Shown here one piece after another: positions 28,223-35,910 of a DNA stretch of 64,000 nucleotides. The position numbers were made by a program, and so were the translations under genes. Numbering within the stretch: position 1 is the stretch's first letter; every line of letters begins with the position of its first letter. The stretch lies in assembly GCF_004912165.1 (NCBI RefSeq), contig NZ_STGV01000004.1, forward strand, positions 434,001-498,000. The letters are read 5' to 3'. The notes under the pieces were generated by a model. The model ran no database searches and had not been told where the DNA came from. It saw nothing but the letters and a program-made list of their open reading frames with translations. Source of the DNA: Peteryoungia ipomoeae (lineage in GTDB: Bacteria; Pseudomonadota; Alphaproteobacteria; Rhizobiales; Rhizobiaceae).

Positions 28223-28929
28223 TGCGCCTCGTCGGGTTTGGCCGGTTGTGGGCGGATGCTAGCCTATCATACTGCGTGGGGACAGGGGGATGGTGTTCGG
28301 GGATGGCTCCGCCTCTTTCCCTGTGGGAGAGGCTTCGGAGCGTTGGCCTAAGGTCAGAAATCGATCCAGTGAATCGATTTCAGCGAACGAAGGCCTGAGC
28401 GCGTCGCCGCGCGAGGGTAATGAGAAGGCTTGAGGGCCATTAGAGCTAAACTTCAGATTTTGCTGGTGAGGAGATTGTTGCCGCAGGGGCACACTCATAA
28501 TCGCTGCTAAATCTCAAGGCTTGGCACTGATTGGGCAAGGCCTCCGAGGTCAACCGGCAATGCCAGGTCACACCACGCCAAAACCGGGGACGCCGTCCAG
28601 GCATTCCGTAACAAAATCAACACCCCACCCAAAAAATCATCCCCGTATTCCGCACATGCCCCATACTCGGTGCTGTCCCGCCCTCGGATACACCTGACGA
28701 TGCGATGTCAGGCGAGGCGGGATCGGCGCCGGGGCGATGTGCTGTCGCAGGCACAAAACCCCGGCCCGCTTGCAACGGTCTCCCTCCTGACGAAGGGCTG
28801 GACGAGGGTGATGGGGTCGGATGTCTCCAAAACCTGGATACCCTGATCGGAAGGGCGTGCCTCAGAGGCACACAGACAAGGCGCCCGCGCTGTCGCGAAC
28901 ACTCCAGACGGCGGGGCGAAACAAACGGC

Positions 28930-29219
28930 GGGGATGGTGGCAATGCCAGCAATGGCAAAGACCCCATCCCCCGGGCGAGGGTCCCGGTCGGAATGGTGCA
29001 CCATCCGGCGGGAACCTCCCGGGCCACCGGCCAGGCTTAAGCAGAACCACCTTCGGGAGGACTCTGCCAAGCCGGACCCTCGCCCGGTCAATCTTTGGGG
29101 CAACCCGAAGACCATCGCCGCCTTGCCAGAGAGACGCATGCGAACGGGAAAAAACGCCGAACGGGGCGCCGGAAGGAGCCACATACTACCACTTAGACAG
29201 GCTGCTTCTGGCGCCCCGT
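28930..29219 (+). ncRNA. Candidate structured RNA of unknown class
   Basis: The plus strand can fold into successive helices. GGGGATGG/CCATCCCC (28930-28937 / 28964-28971) encloses TGCCA-GCAA-TGGCA (28944-28957). A 14-base helix (28971-28984 / 29074-29087) encloses a UUCG hairpin at 29034-29073 with stems GGCTT/AAGCC, GCAGA/TCTGC and CCACC/GGAGG. An 8-pair stem with a GCAA loop lies at 29092-29111, and a 15-pair stem at 29161-29175 / 29205-29219. Single non-Watson-Crick pairs in the last two stems are G-U only if the plus strand is transcribed. No promoter is certain. A weak hairpin followed by TTTTTT near 29280 could end it. Confidence 0.35.
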
Positions 29220-29336
29220 CCGAGACAAGTTTCAGGCACACCCGGAGGATGCTCAGTCCGCCCGGTGGCGAAGCTTGGGTTTTTTGACAATTTGTTTAGG
29301 CGTAGCTCCCCGAAAGGTCGTTGCTGGGGATGCCTC

Positions 29337-29368
29337 GGCAGATCCTCGGGACAAGCCCGAGGATGACG
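29337..29368 (+). repeat. Left arm of 32-base perfect inverted repeat
   Basis: Exact reverse complement of 29453-29484, with 84 bases between. Each arm is itself palindromic (ATCCTCGGG-ACAAG-CCCGAGGAT). The sequence matches the style of the ATCCTCGGGCTTGTCCCGAGGAT palindromes scattered through rhizobial genomes. Confidence 0.85.
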
Positions 29369-29452
29369 TTCCGCTGAAGGCGGCCCAATCACAATCCTCT
29401 GGAGTCAACGATAAGAAGCGGTAGCGGAGAATACCCTCCACCCCACACCCGC

Positions 29453-29484
29453 CGTCATCCTCGGGCTTGTCCCGAGGATCTGCC
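29453..29484 (-). repeat. Right arm of 32-base perfect inverted repeat
   Basis: Mate of the arm at 29337-29368. The pair with its 84-base centre could be a non-autonomous mobile element or two insertions of the same palindrome in opposite orientation. There is no open frame inside. Confidence 0.85.
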
Positions 29485-29721
29485 AGCGCCAGCAGCGGGG
29501 GTGACGGTGATAGCGAGTGGTTCGTTCGGCCAATCCCCCGGCCCAACCAACGACCGGAGGACGAGACGAGCGCGACACCCTTCCTCTCCCGCTCTGGGGG
29601 AGGAAGGAAAATCGAAGGTTAAGCCCTCTCGTCGCCTCCGCGCGACGTCCTGCTCAGGCCTTCCCGACAAACAGGTCCTCCCCACCAAGGGGGAGTTGGG
29701 AGCCGCGCAAGACGCTCAGCC

Positions 29722-30300
29722 CTACCTGTTCTTCCCCGGCACCCACAGAATATCCGCCTTGCCGCCATCATTGGCGTGGCGGGCGGCGACGAAGAGGAAG
29801 TCGGAGAGGCGGTTGACGTATTTCAGCGCCGGTTCGCCCACAGCCTCGCCGTCGAAGCGGGAAAGCTCGACCATGATGCGCTCGGCCCGGCGCGTTGTGG
29901 TGCGGGCGAGATGCAGATAGGCCGCAGCCGGGGTGCCGCCAGGCAGGATGAAGGATTTCAGCGGATCGAGATTGGCATTCAGCTGGTCGATTTCCTTTTC
30001 GATCCGGTCCACCTGGGCCTCTATCACCCGCAGCGGCTCGTAGGACAGAACCTCGCCGGTCTCAGGGGCGGCCAGATCGGCGCCGAGATCGAAGAGATCG
30101 TTCTGGATGCGCATCAGCATCGCATCGAGATCGGCCATGTTGGCTGTATGAAGGCGCGCGATGCCGATCGCCGAATTGGTCTCGTCGATCGTGCCATAGG
30201 CGTCGACGCGCAGATCGTGCTTCAGCCGCCGCGGCCCCGTCACCAGAGCCGTCGTGCCATCATCGCCGGTGCGGGTGTAGATCTTGTTGAGCTTGACCAT
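29722..30300 (-). CDS. pduO: Cob(I)yrinic acid a,c-diamide adenosyltransferase, PduO type
   Basis: ATP:corrinoid adenosyltransferase that makes adenosylcobalamin. The 192-residue protein has the N-terminal ATP-binding YTRTGDDGTTALVTG block, the DETNSAIG segment, FILPGGTPAAAYLHLARTTTRRAER with the conserved Arg residues, and LNRLSDFLFVAAR near the end. Its length is typical for the PduO N-terminal domain alone. It follows the twin-TM gene by 10 bases, leaving no room for a separate riboswitch. Confidence 0.94.
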   Translation of the reverse strand: MVKLNKIYTRTGDDGTTALVTGPRRLKHDLRVDAYGTIDETNSAIGIARLHTANMADLDAMLMRIQNDLFDLGADLAAPETGEVLSYEPLRVIEAQVDRIEKEIDQLNANLDPLKSFILPGGTPAAAYLHLARTTTRRAERIMVELSRFDGEAVGEPALKYVNRLSDFLFVAARHANDGGKADILWVPGKNR

Positions 30301-30310
30301 CGACGCCTCC

Positions 30311-30508
30311 TCAGCGACCGCCGCCTGTGACCCAGAGCGTCAGCATGATCAGGATGATCGCCACCGCCTGCAGCACGATGCGGGCCTGCATCAGTTTGTT
30401 GGAGGTATTGCCGCTGCCGCCCTTCATCATGACGAAGAGGCCGCGCAACAGAACCATGGCAACGAGGCCCATGACGATCAGGGTAAGCGTGGTGAGAAAT
30501 GTAGACAT
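30311..30508 (-). CDS. Twin transmembrane helix small protein (HIG1-like)
   Basis: A 65-residue protein with two hydrophobic helices (about 5-27 and 40-60) around a short polar loop GGSGNTSNKLMQARIVLQ. This pattern fits the HIG1/twin-TM small proteins of alphaproteobacteria, whose mitochondrial relatives associate with respiratory supercomplexes. ATG 30508 is the natural start; the frame is open 14 codons more. It sits immediately upstream of pduO and is probably co-transcribed with it. Confidence 0.8.
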   Translation of the reverse strand: MSTFLTTLTLIVMGLVAMVLLRGLFVMMKGGSGNTSNKLMQARIVLQAVAIILIMLTLWVTGGGR

Positions 30509-30563
30509 GAAGTGGCTGTGCCTTTGTTCGCGCGCCCGTGGCGGTGCCAAGTCCGTTGGCAGG

Positions 30564-31421
30564 TCAGTCCAGCGAGCGCATCAGTCGATAGAAGAGGTCG
30601 GCGGGCAGCAGGCGCTTGAGCAGGGCGCCCTGTTTTGCCGGCTTCGTTACCAGATAATGTGGGCGGGCGCGACGGGCGGTCAAGGCATGCGTCAGAACGT
30701 CGTAGACAGCCTCGGGGCCGAGCTTGCTGCGGTTGATCGGGCCGGTGCCTTGAAGACGCGCCAGCTGACGACGGTAATCTTCGGCATGCACGGAGCCTTC
30801 CAGGTCGATCGCCTGGCGGATATGAGTAAGCGCATTGGCGGTGAAGCGGCTTTCGATCGGGCCGGGTTCGATCAGGCTCACCTGCACGCCGGAGCCTTCA
30901 AGCTCCATCCGGAGCGTCAGCGAAAGGCCTTCGAGCGCATATTTTGAGGCGGTATAGGCGCCGCGCCAGCGATAGGGCAAAAGCCCGAGGATCGAGGAAC
31001 ACTGGACGATCCGGCCTGAACCTTGCGCCCGCATGGTCGGGATCACCCGGCGCGTCAGATCATGCCAGCCGAAGAGATTGGTCTCGAATTGCGCTCGGAG
31101 CGCATCGGTCGGCAAATCCTCCACCGCGCCCGGCTGGCCATAGGCGCCGTTGTTGAACAGGGCATCAAGACGACCGTCGGTGCGCTCGAAAACCGACGCT
31201 ACCAGTGCTTCGATGCTGGCGGGATCGGTATAATCCATGAGGAAGACGTCGATCCCCTCGGATTTCAGCGCATCGCCGTCCTCGGTTTTCCGGACCGTGG
31301 CGAAAACCTGCCAGCCATCGCGCTTCAAAGCCCTTGCGCAATAGGCGCCGATGCCCGTAGAGCACCCGGTAACGATAATGCTGCGCACGCTCTTTCCCGC
31401 CGTTCCTGTACAAATCGGCAT
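30564..31421 (-). CDS. Short-chain dehydrogenase/reductase
   Basis: A classical SDR of 285 residues from ATG 31421; a GTG at 31388 is an alternative start. The cofactor loop TGCSTGIG is at 18-25, the NNGAYG motif near 90-95, the catalytic Ser in CSSILG near 141-146, and Tyr156/Lys160 in YTASK. The C-terminal tail (KLGPEAVYDVLTHALTARRARPHYLVT) is typical of rhizobial SDRs of unknown substrate. It is divergent from the YihY gene, with about 55 bases between the starts. Confidence 0.85.
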   Translation of the reverse strand: MPICTGTAGKSVRSIIVTGCSTGIGAYCARALKRDGWQVFATVRKTEDGDALKSEGIDVFLMDYTDPASIEALVASVFERTDGRLDALFNNGAYGQPGAVEDLPTDALRAQFETNLFGWHDLTRRVIPTMRAQGSGRIVQCSSILGLLPYRWRGAYTASKYALEGLSLTLRMELEGSGVQVSLIEPGPIESRFTANALTHIRQAIDLEGSVHAEDYRRQLARLQGTGPINRSKLGPEAVYDVLTHALTARRARPHYLVTKPAKQGALLKRLLPADLFYRLMRSLD

Positions 31422-31475
31422 GGGTTTCCCATATTCGGCGCCGTGTGACAATTGGCAGGGCCACAAGGAGACCGG

Positions 31476-32369
31476 ATGCCGACATTCCTCAAAATGCTTT
31501 ACAAGGTCGCCTTCGATGCGCTCTGGCATTTCTCCGAGGATGACGGTTGGGCCATGGCAAGCCATGTGGCTCTTTCGGCACTCCTGGCGCTCTTTCCCTT
31601 CCTGATCTTCGGCACGGTCCTGGCGAGCTTTCTCGGAGCGGATCAGTTCGCCGATACCGCTGTGCATCTGATCTTCGACACCTGGCCGGAATCAATTGCC
31701 CAGCCGCTCGCCGAGCAGGTGATCGCCGTTCTGACCACGCCGCGTGGCGGCCTCCTCACCGTTTCGGTGCTGGCGGCAGCCTATTTCGCCTCGAACGGCG
31801 TCGAGGCGCTGCGCGTTTCGCTGAACCGCGCCTACCGGGTCGTTGAAACGCGGCCATGGTACATCACGCGCCTGGTCAGCCTCGGTTTCATGCTGGGCGC
31901 GGTCATCGTGCTGGCGCTGATCAGCACGCTGCTTGTCGCCGTGCCCGTGGCGCTTGCCTTTGCCGAGCGCTATTTTCCGCTGCTGAAGGACGCGCTCCTG
32001 ACGGTCGCCAACTGGCGCATCTGGGGCACCGTCGCCTTCCTCATCGTCGGGCTGATGGTGTTTCACCTCGCCCTGCCGGCCGGCCGGCGGCGGGTGATCG
32101 ACGTTCTGCCGGGCGTGCTCCTGACCTTGATGCTCTGGCTCGTCGGCGCGCTGGTCTTTGCCTATTATATCGGCACCTTCGCCAACTACGCGGCAACCTA
32201 TGCCGGTCTTGCCTCGGTCATGGTGGTGCTGGTCTTTCTCTACATGATCAGCGCCATCTTCATCATCGGGGCCGAATTCAACGCCGCGCTGTTGAAGTTC
32301 CGGGTCGTGCCGGTCAAGGGTGCGCCGGATATCGGCATCTCAAATCCCGACCAGGCGGCGGATATCTGA
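31476..32369 (+). CDS. YihY/BrkB family inner-membrane protein
   Basis: A 297-residue polytopic membrane protein with about six helices. Family marks are SHVALSALLALFPFLIFG near the N-terminus, ASNGVEALRVSLNRAYRV in the middle loop, and the C-terminal FLYMISAIFIIGAEFNAALL. YihY proteins were once called ribonuclease BN by error; their true role is unknown. ATG 31476 follows AAGGAGA. The last 30 bases overlap the end of gluQRS on the opposite strand. Confidence 0.88.
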   Translation: MPTFLKMLYKVAFDALWHFSEDDGWAMASHVALSALLALFPFLIFGTVLASFLGADQFADTAVHLIFDTWPESIAQPLAEQVIAVLTTPRGGLLTVSVLAAAYFASNGVEALRVSLNRAYRVVETRPWYITRLVSLGFMLGAVIVLALISTLLVAVPVALAFAERYFPLLKDALLTVANWRIWGTVAFLIVGLMVFHLALPAGRRRVIDVLPGVLLTLMLWLVGALVFAYYIGTFANYAATYAGLASVMVVLVFLYMISAIFIIGAEFNAALLKFRVVPVKGAPDIGISNPDQAADI

Positions 32370-33233
32370 GGGCGTAAGGCCGCGCTCCCGCAGCGCTGAA
32401 AGGGCCGTGTCGCCGCTGCTTTTAGAAAGCTTGCGCCCATCTTCGGCGAGGATGAGGCGATGGTGATGGTAGATCGGCTCGGACAGGTCGAGGAGGACCT
32501 GCAGCAGCCGGTGGACGGCCGTTGCATGAAAGAGGTCAAGACCGCGCACCACATGCGTGACACCTTGCAGCGCATCATCGAGGGTGACCGCCAGATGATA
32601 GCTTGCCGGCGCATCCGAGCGCCAGAGCACGACATCGCCCCAGGCGGCCGGGTCTGCCAGGATCAGCCCCGTTGCTCCATCGCCGGTGTCCCGCCAGGTG
32701 AGCGGTAAGGGTATCGCCGCCAAGGCTTTTTCCATGTCGAGGCGATAGGCAAAACGCTCCGTGGTCGCCAGGCGGCGATCGCGTTCACCGGCCTCAAGAT
32801 GCCGCTCCTCGGTGGGATAGAGCGGTGCGCCGTCAGGATCACGCGGCCAGGGGCCGGCTTCCCGCTCATAGGCCTGAACCCGCGCCTTGACCTCGCCGCG
32901 GGTGAGAAAGGAGGGGTAGACGAGCTCGCGCTCGATCAGGCGATCGAGGGCCTGACGGTAGAAGCCGAAATGCTCGGACTGGCGGCGCACCGGCTCTTCG
33001 TGGCGGATGCCGAGCCAGTCGAGATCAGCAAGGATCGCGGCCTCGAATTCGGTGGTGCAGCGGGTGACATCGATATCTTCGAGCCGCAGCAGCAGGCGCC
33101 CGCCGCTTGTGCGCGCCATCTCGGCGTTGAGGAGGGCGGAGAGCGCATGACCCAGATGCAGCCGGCCGTTGGGGCTCGGCGCAAAACGGAAGGTCGGTTG
33201 GCTCTCTCCGGTTTGACGGATCGTGTCGCTCAT
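32340..33233 (-). CDS. gluQRS: Glutamyl-Q tRNA(Asp) synthetase
   Basis: A paralogue of glutamyl-tRNA synthetase that attaches glutamate to the queuosine base of tRNA(Asp). The 297-residue catalytic domain carries RFAPSPNGRLHLGH (HIGH box 26-29), LRLEDIDVTRC, and the KMSKS equivalent KLSKS at 268-272. It ends there without an anticodon-binding domain, which is what separates GluQRS from GluRS. The zinc-binding cysteines of the E. coli protein are not apparent between 100 and 125. The start at 33233 follows AAGGA. Confidence 0.92.
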   Translation of the reverse strand: MSDTIRQTGESQPTFRFAPSPNGRLHLGHALSALLNAEMARTSGGRLLLRLEDIDVTRCTTEFEAAILADLDWLGIRHEEPVRRQSEHFGFYRQALDRLIERELVYPSFLTRGEVKARVQAYEREAGPWPRDPDGAPLYPTEERHLEAGERDRRLATTERFAYRLDMEKALAAIPLPLTWRDTGDGATGLILADPAAWGDVVLWRSDAPASYHLAVTLDDALQGVTHVVRGLDLFHATAVHRLLQVLLDLSEPIYHHHRLILAEDGRKLSKSSGDTALSALRERGLTPSDIRRLVGI

Positions 33234-33281
33234 GGTTTTCCTTCGCACGGGACAAAGATCAGGAAAAGGGGCGAGCGACGG

Positions 33282-33923
33282 ATGATCATCCGCGACGAGG
33301 CAGATCTGAAATTGGGGCTTGCCACATTGCTGGAGCGGGATCCAAGGCTTGAAGCCATTGCCGGGGCGTGCGGTCCGCTGCCGCTCCGGCTTTCGCCGCC
33401 GGGGTTCGCCGGCCTTGCCTCGATCATCGTCTCGCAGATGGTGTCGCGCGCCAGTGCCGAGGCGATCTGGCGTCGGATGACGGCGGTGCTCGGCCATCGT
33501 CCGACGGCGGAGGATTACCTCTCGCTGCCGCCGGAAGTGGTTTTGACCTTCGGGCTTTCAAGGGGCAAGGCGCTCGCCCTCGAAGCTGCGGCAAAGGAGG
33601 ATCTGGGCGGCGCCTACCGGCTGGACGAGGTGGCGTTGATGCCGGGGCAGCAGGCGATTGCGGCCCTGACCAGCCTCAAGGGCATCGGCCCCTGGACAGC
33701 GGAGGTCTACCTGATGTTCTGCGGCGGCCATCCCGACATATTCCCCGTTGGCGACGTGGCGCTCCGGATCTCAGTGGGCGATGTCTTTTTTGCCGGGGAG
33801 CGCCCGACACCGGAGGCGGTGGAGGCTTGCGCGCAGGCCTGGGCGCCGGTGCGCTCGGTCGCGGCAAGGCTGTTCTGGGCCCATTATGCCCGCATTACGG
33901 GCCGCGTTGCCCTGCCGCGTTGA
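33282..33923 (+). CDS. alkA: DNA-3-methyladenine glycosylase II (AlkA-type, HhH-GPD)
   Basis: Base-excision repair glycosylase that removes alkylated bases. The 213-residue protein is a compact HhH-GPD domain: IIVSQMVSRASAEAIWRRM, the helix-hairpin-helix LKGIGPWTA at 132-140, and the catalytic D158 in FPVGDVAL. It lacks the N-terminal beta domain of E. coli AlkA and any iron-sulfur cluster. It is divergent from gluQRS with 48 bases between the starts. The ribosome site is weak. Confidence 0.9.
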   Translation: MIIRDEADLKLGLATLLERDPRLEAIAGACGPLPLRLSPPGFAGLASIIVSQMVSRASAEAIWRRMTAVLGHRPTAEDYLSLPPEVVLTFGLSRGKALALEAAAKEDLGGAYRLDEVALMPGQQAIAALTSLKGIGPWTAEVYLMFCGGHPDIFPVGDVALRISVGDVFFAGERPTPEAVEACAQAWAPVRSVAARLFWAHYARITGRVALPR

Positions 33924-33953
33924 GCCTCTTGGTCGCAGGCTGAAGATTCAGGC

Positions 33954-33983
33954 TTCACAATGCTGTAACAAGAGACCTAATAT
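33954..33983 (+). promoter_or_regulatory. Promoter candidate for the HNH gene
   Basis: TTCACA (33954-33959) and TAATAT (33978-33983) are spaced 18 bases apart, 36 bases before the TTG start of the HNH gene. The resemblance to a housekeeping sigma-70 promoter is moderate. Confidence 0.35.
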
Positions 33984-34018
33984 AGAAGGGCAGATGCCGA
34001 ATCGATCAGGAGCACGCC

Positions 34019-34576
34019 TTGACGATTGCAGTTTCGCCCCAGGCCCTGCCGGCGCTCGTCCTGAACGCCGACTACAGGCCACTGAGTTACTATCCCTTGT
34101 CGCTATGGTCCTGGCAGGACGCGATCAAGGCGGTCTTCCTCGACCGTGTGAACATCATCGCGGAATACGAGCACTCGGTCTGTTCGCCGAGCTTTTCGAT
34201 GAAGTTGCCGAGCGTGGTCAGCCTGAAGACCTATATCCAGCCGACACGCAATCCCGCCTTCACCCGTTTCAACGTGTTCCTGCGCGACAAGTTCGAATGC
34301 CAGTATTGCGGCTCGCCCGACGATCTGACCTTCGACCATGTCATTCCCCGCGCCCATGGTGGCGAAACCACCTGGGAAAACGTGGTGGCTGCCTGCTCGC
34401 CCTGCAATCTGCGCAAGGGCTCGAAGCTGCCGAAACAGGCGGGCATGCACCCGCATCAGGCGCCGTACCGGCCCACCGTGCAGGACCTGCACAACAATGG
34501 CCGGCTGTTCCCGCCCAACTACCTGCATGAAAGCTGGATGGATTATCTCTACTGGGATACCGAGCTGCAGCCCTGA
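34019..34576 (+). CDS. HNH endonuclease domain protein
   Basis: A 185-residue protein with a central HNH zinc nuclease fold: FECQYCG (C94, C97), LTFDHVIPRAHGG with H107, WENVVAACSPCNLRKG (C126, C129, N130). An N-terminal region of about 85 residues and the C-terminal PPNYLHESWMDYLYW tail are outside the nuclease. This form is widespread in the chromosomes of alphaproteobacteria and cyanobacteria. It is not linked here to a restriction or phage system and its role is unknown. The start is TTG, supported by AGGAG eight bases upstream and no better in-frame start. Confidence 0.85.
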   Translation: MTIAVSPQALPALVLNADYRPLSYYPLSLWSWQDAIKAVFLDRVNIIAEYEHSVCSPSFSMKLPSVVSLKTYIQPTRNPAFTRFNVFLRDKFECQYCGSPDDLTFDHVIPRAHGGETTWENVVAACSPCNLRKGSKLPKQAGMHPHQAPYRPTVQDLHNNGRLFPPNYLHESWMDYLYWDTELQP

Positions 34577-34584
34577 GGGACCGC

Positions 34585-34608
34585 AGCGCACAAGCTTGCA
34601 GCTGCGCT
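34585..34608. terminator. Hairpin between convergent HNH and dsbB genes
   Basis: AGCGCA (34585-34590) pairs with TGCGCT (34603-34608), followed by TTTCTC on the plus strand. It sits in the 54-base gap after the HNH stop. The U tract is poor, so it is a weak terminator candidate. Confidence 0.3.
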
Positions 34609-34630
34609 TTCTCGCACAGCCACTGCCATC

Positions 34631-35146
34631 TCAGATGGCCGGCTTGCGCAGCGCACCCCAGAGCGCGATGGCGGCGAGGGCGGCACTCGTCAGCACATTC
34701 CAGCCGGCAAAGGAAAGGCCCAGAACGCGAAGGGTCGCTTCAGTGCAGGAGGGCGCCTTGGTGGCATTCAGCGCCTCCAGCACGTTGACCGGCGCATCGC
34801 CACCTGTTGCGCCGATGGTGCAGCTCGCAGGGCCCGCCCAGAACTGCCACTCGACGCCGGAATGGTAGATGCCAAGCCCCATGCCGACGAGCATCAGCAC
34901 GGCAATCGCGATCAGAAGCGTCTTTGTGACGACGGGTGGCATGCGGAAGGCAGCGGAGAGCACGGCAAGGAAACCAACGCCAATGCCGATGTAATAGGGA
35001 TTGCGCTGCATCAGGCAGAGCGCGCAGGGGATATAGCCCCCAATATGCTCAAAGCCGAGCGCCGAGCCGACGACGATCGCCATGCCGAGGGTGAGGAACG
35101 CGGCGAGGGCCGTGTCGGACGTCAGGGGAGACAGAAGCGCTTTCAT
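34631..35146 (-). CDS. dsbB: Disulfide bond formation protein DsbB
   Basis: Inner-membrane quinone reductase that reoxidises DsbA-type thiol oxidases. The 171-residue protein has four predicted helices, the quinone-side pair C41-C44 in IPCALCLMQR, and the periplasmic-loop pair C109 and C134. Both pairs are intact. ATG 35146 follows TGAGG; a TTG at 35158 overlaps the YqaA stop. It lies nine bases behind the YqaA gene, so the two are probably co-transcribed. No dsbA is in the window. Confidence 0.9.
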   Translation of the reverse strand: MKALLSPLTSDTALAAFLTLGMAIVVGSALGFEHIGGYIPCALCLMQRNPYYIGIGVGFLAVLSAAFRMPPVVTKTLLIAIAVLMLVGMGLGIYHSGVEWQFWAGPASCTIGATGGDAPVNVLEALNATKAPSCTEATLRVLGLSFAGWNVLTSAALAAIALWGALRKPAI

Positions 35147-35154
35147 ATAATGCC

Positions 35155-35736
35155 TCAAAGAATGACCTTCACCAGATAGAAGCCGCCAAGCAGCAGTACC
35201 ATGAACAGGGTGAAAAGAAGGCCGAGATATTTCTCAACGAAGATCCGGATTGGTTCACCATAGCGCTTCAGGAGAAATGCCACCAGAAAGAAGCGGGTGG
35301 CACGCCCGATGATGCTCACCAGGATGAAGACAACGAAGTCGAGCCCGGTTGCACCGGAGAAGATTGTCAGCACCTTGTAGGGAAATGGCGTGATCGCGGC
35401 AAAGAGCACGCCCCAGCCGCCCCAGGTGTTATACCAGCCGGCAACCTGCTCAAAGGCATCCTCCTTGCCGTAGAAGGCAAGAATGGGCCGACCGACAATG
35501 TCAAACAGGAACATGCCGATGGCATAGCCGAGGATCGCGCCCAGCACCGAGGCGATGGTGCAGACAAGCGCCAGACGCAACCAGTCCAAGCGCCGCGCAA
35601 TCACCATCGGTATTAGCAGCACATCCGGCGGGATTGGGAAGAAAGAGCTTTCGATAAAGGAAACACCCGCGAGCGCCTTGTCGGCATGACGGGTGCCAGC
35701 CAGCGACATGGTCCAAGCGTAAGTGCGGCGTAACAT
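35155..35736 (-). CDS. YqaA/DedA (SNARE-associated) family membrane protein
   Basis: A 193-residue polytopic protein with SFIESSFFPIPPDVLLIPM near residues 25-43, the re-entrant loop signature of the DedA superfamily, and AAITPFPYKVLTIFSGATGL in the second loop. It is the shorter YqaA type. DedA-superfamily members are implicated in lipid flipping and membrane homeostasis; the role of YqaA is unknown. ATG 35736 begins MLRRTYAW; the frame is open 26 codons more. It precedes dsbB. Confidence 0.85.
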   Translation of the reverse strand: MLRRTYAWTMSLAGTRHADKALAGVSFIESSFFPIPPDVLLIPMVIARRLDWLRLALVCTIASVLGAILGYAIGMFLFDIVGRPILAFYGKEDAFEQVAGWYNTWGGWGVLFAAITPFPYKVLTIFSGATGLDFVVFILVSIIGRATRFFLVAFLLKRYGEPIRIFVEKYLGLLFTLFMVLLLGGFYLVKVIL

Positions 35737-35855
35737 GAAAGTTCCAACTATGATGTCACGGCGTTTTATGCGAGCCGGCGGGGGCTGTAAACGGCTCCGG
35801 TCCTGCAAAGCCAAGGCTTTGTAAACATTCCCGTGAGCGCTGTGCGAAAAAGACG

Positions 35856-35883
35856 TTGACCGGTTGGTCCTGCTTCGTATAGT
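35856..35883 (+). promoter_or_regulatory. Promoter of the tRNA-Leu gene
   Basis: TTGACC (35856-35861) and TATAGT (35878-35883) with a 16-base spacer, ending 27 bases before the tRNA. It is the closest match to a sigma-70 consensus that I noticed in this window, in the position expected for a stable-RNA gene. Confidence 0.65.
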
Positions 35884-35910
35884 CCGGCGCAGTCCATCTG
35901 ACGCTCATGT

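Larger units (their letters stand above)
28223..29721. other. 1.5-kb stretch without a gene, rich in inverted repeats
   Basis: No open frame here has a credible ribosome site, codon pattern or recognisable protein. Features are: hairpin AAATCGAT/ATCGATTT at 28358-28380, a cluster of nested stems at 28930-29219, a 32-base perfect inverted repeat at 29337-29368 and 29453-29484, and a hairpin at 29579-29607. Segments near 29580-29700 resemble the CTCCCC...GGGGGAG repeats dispersed in rhizobial intergenic regions. It is bounded by rhomboid and pduO, both on the minus strand. Confidence 0.75.

Noticed and set aside
28705..29241. Open frames of 111 and 177 codons in the gene-free stretch, one with a VHHSD string like an IS3 transposase
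   Set aside because: The match is five residues without the rest of the DDE domain, there are no terminal repeats of an IS, and the same bases form RNA-like stems. Codon use does not look coding.
28880..29300. RNase P RNA, tmRNA, SRP RNA, 6S RNA or cobalamin riboswitch as the identity of the structured region
   Set aside because: I could not find GAGGAAAGTCC, an ANDN-type tag with a tRNA-like domain, the GGAAGG-AGCAGCC SRP loop, a clear 6S bubble, or the GCCACTG B12 box in the right setting.
29722..30310. Cobalamin riboswitch in front of pduO
   Set aside because: Only 10 bases separate pduO from the twin-TM gene, and no B12-box sequence is seen upstream of that gene.
33994..34018. ATG at 33994 as start of the HNH gene
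   Set aside because: It is out of frame with the nuclease. The TTG at 34019 has a proper AGGAG site.
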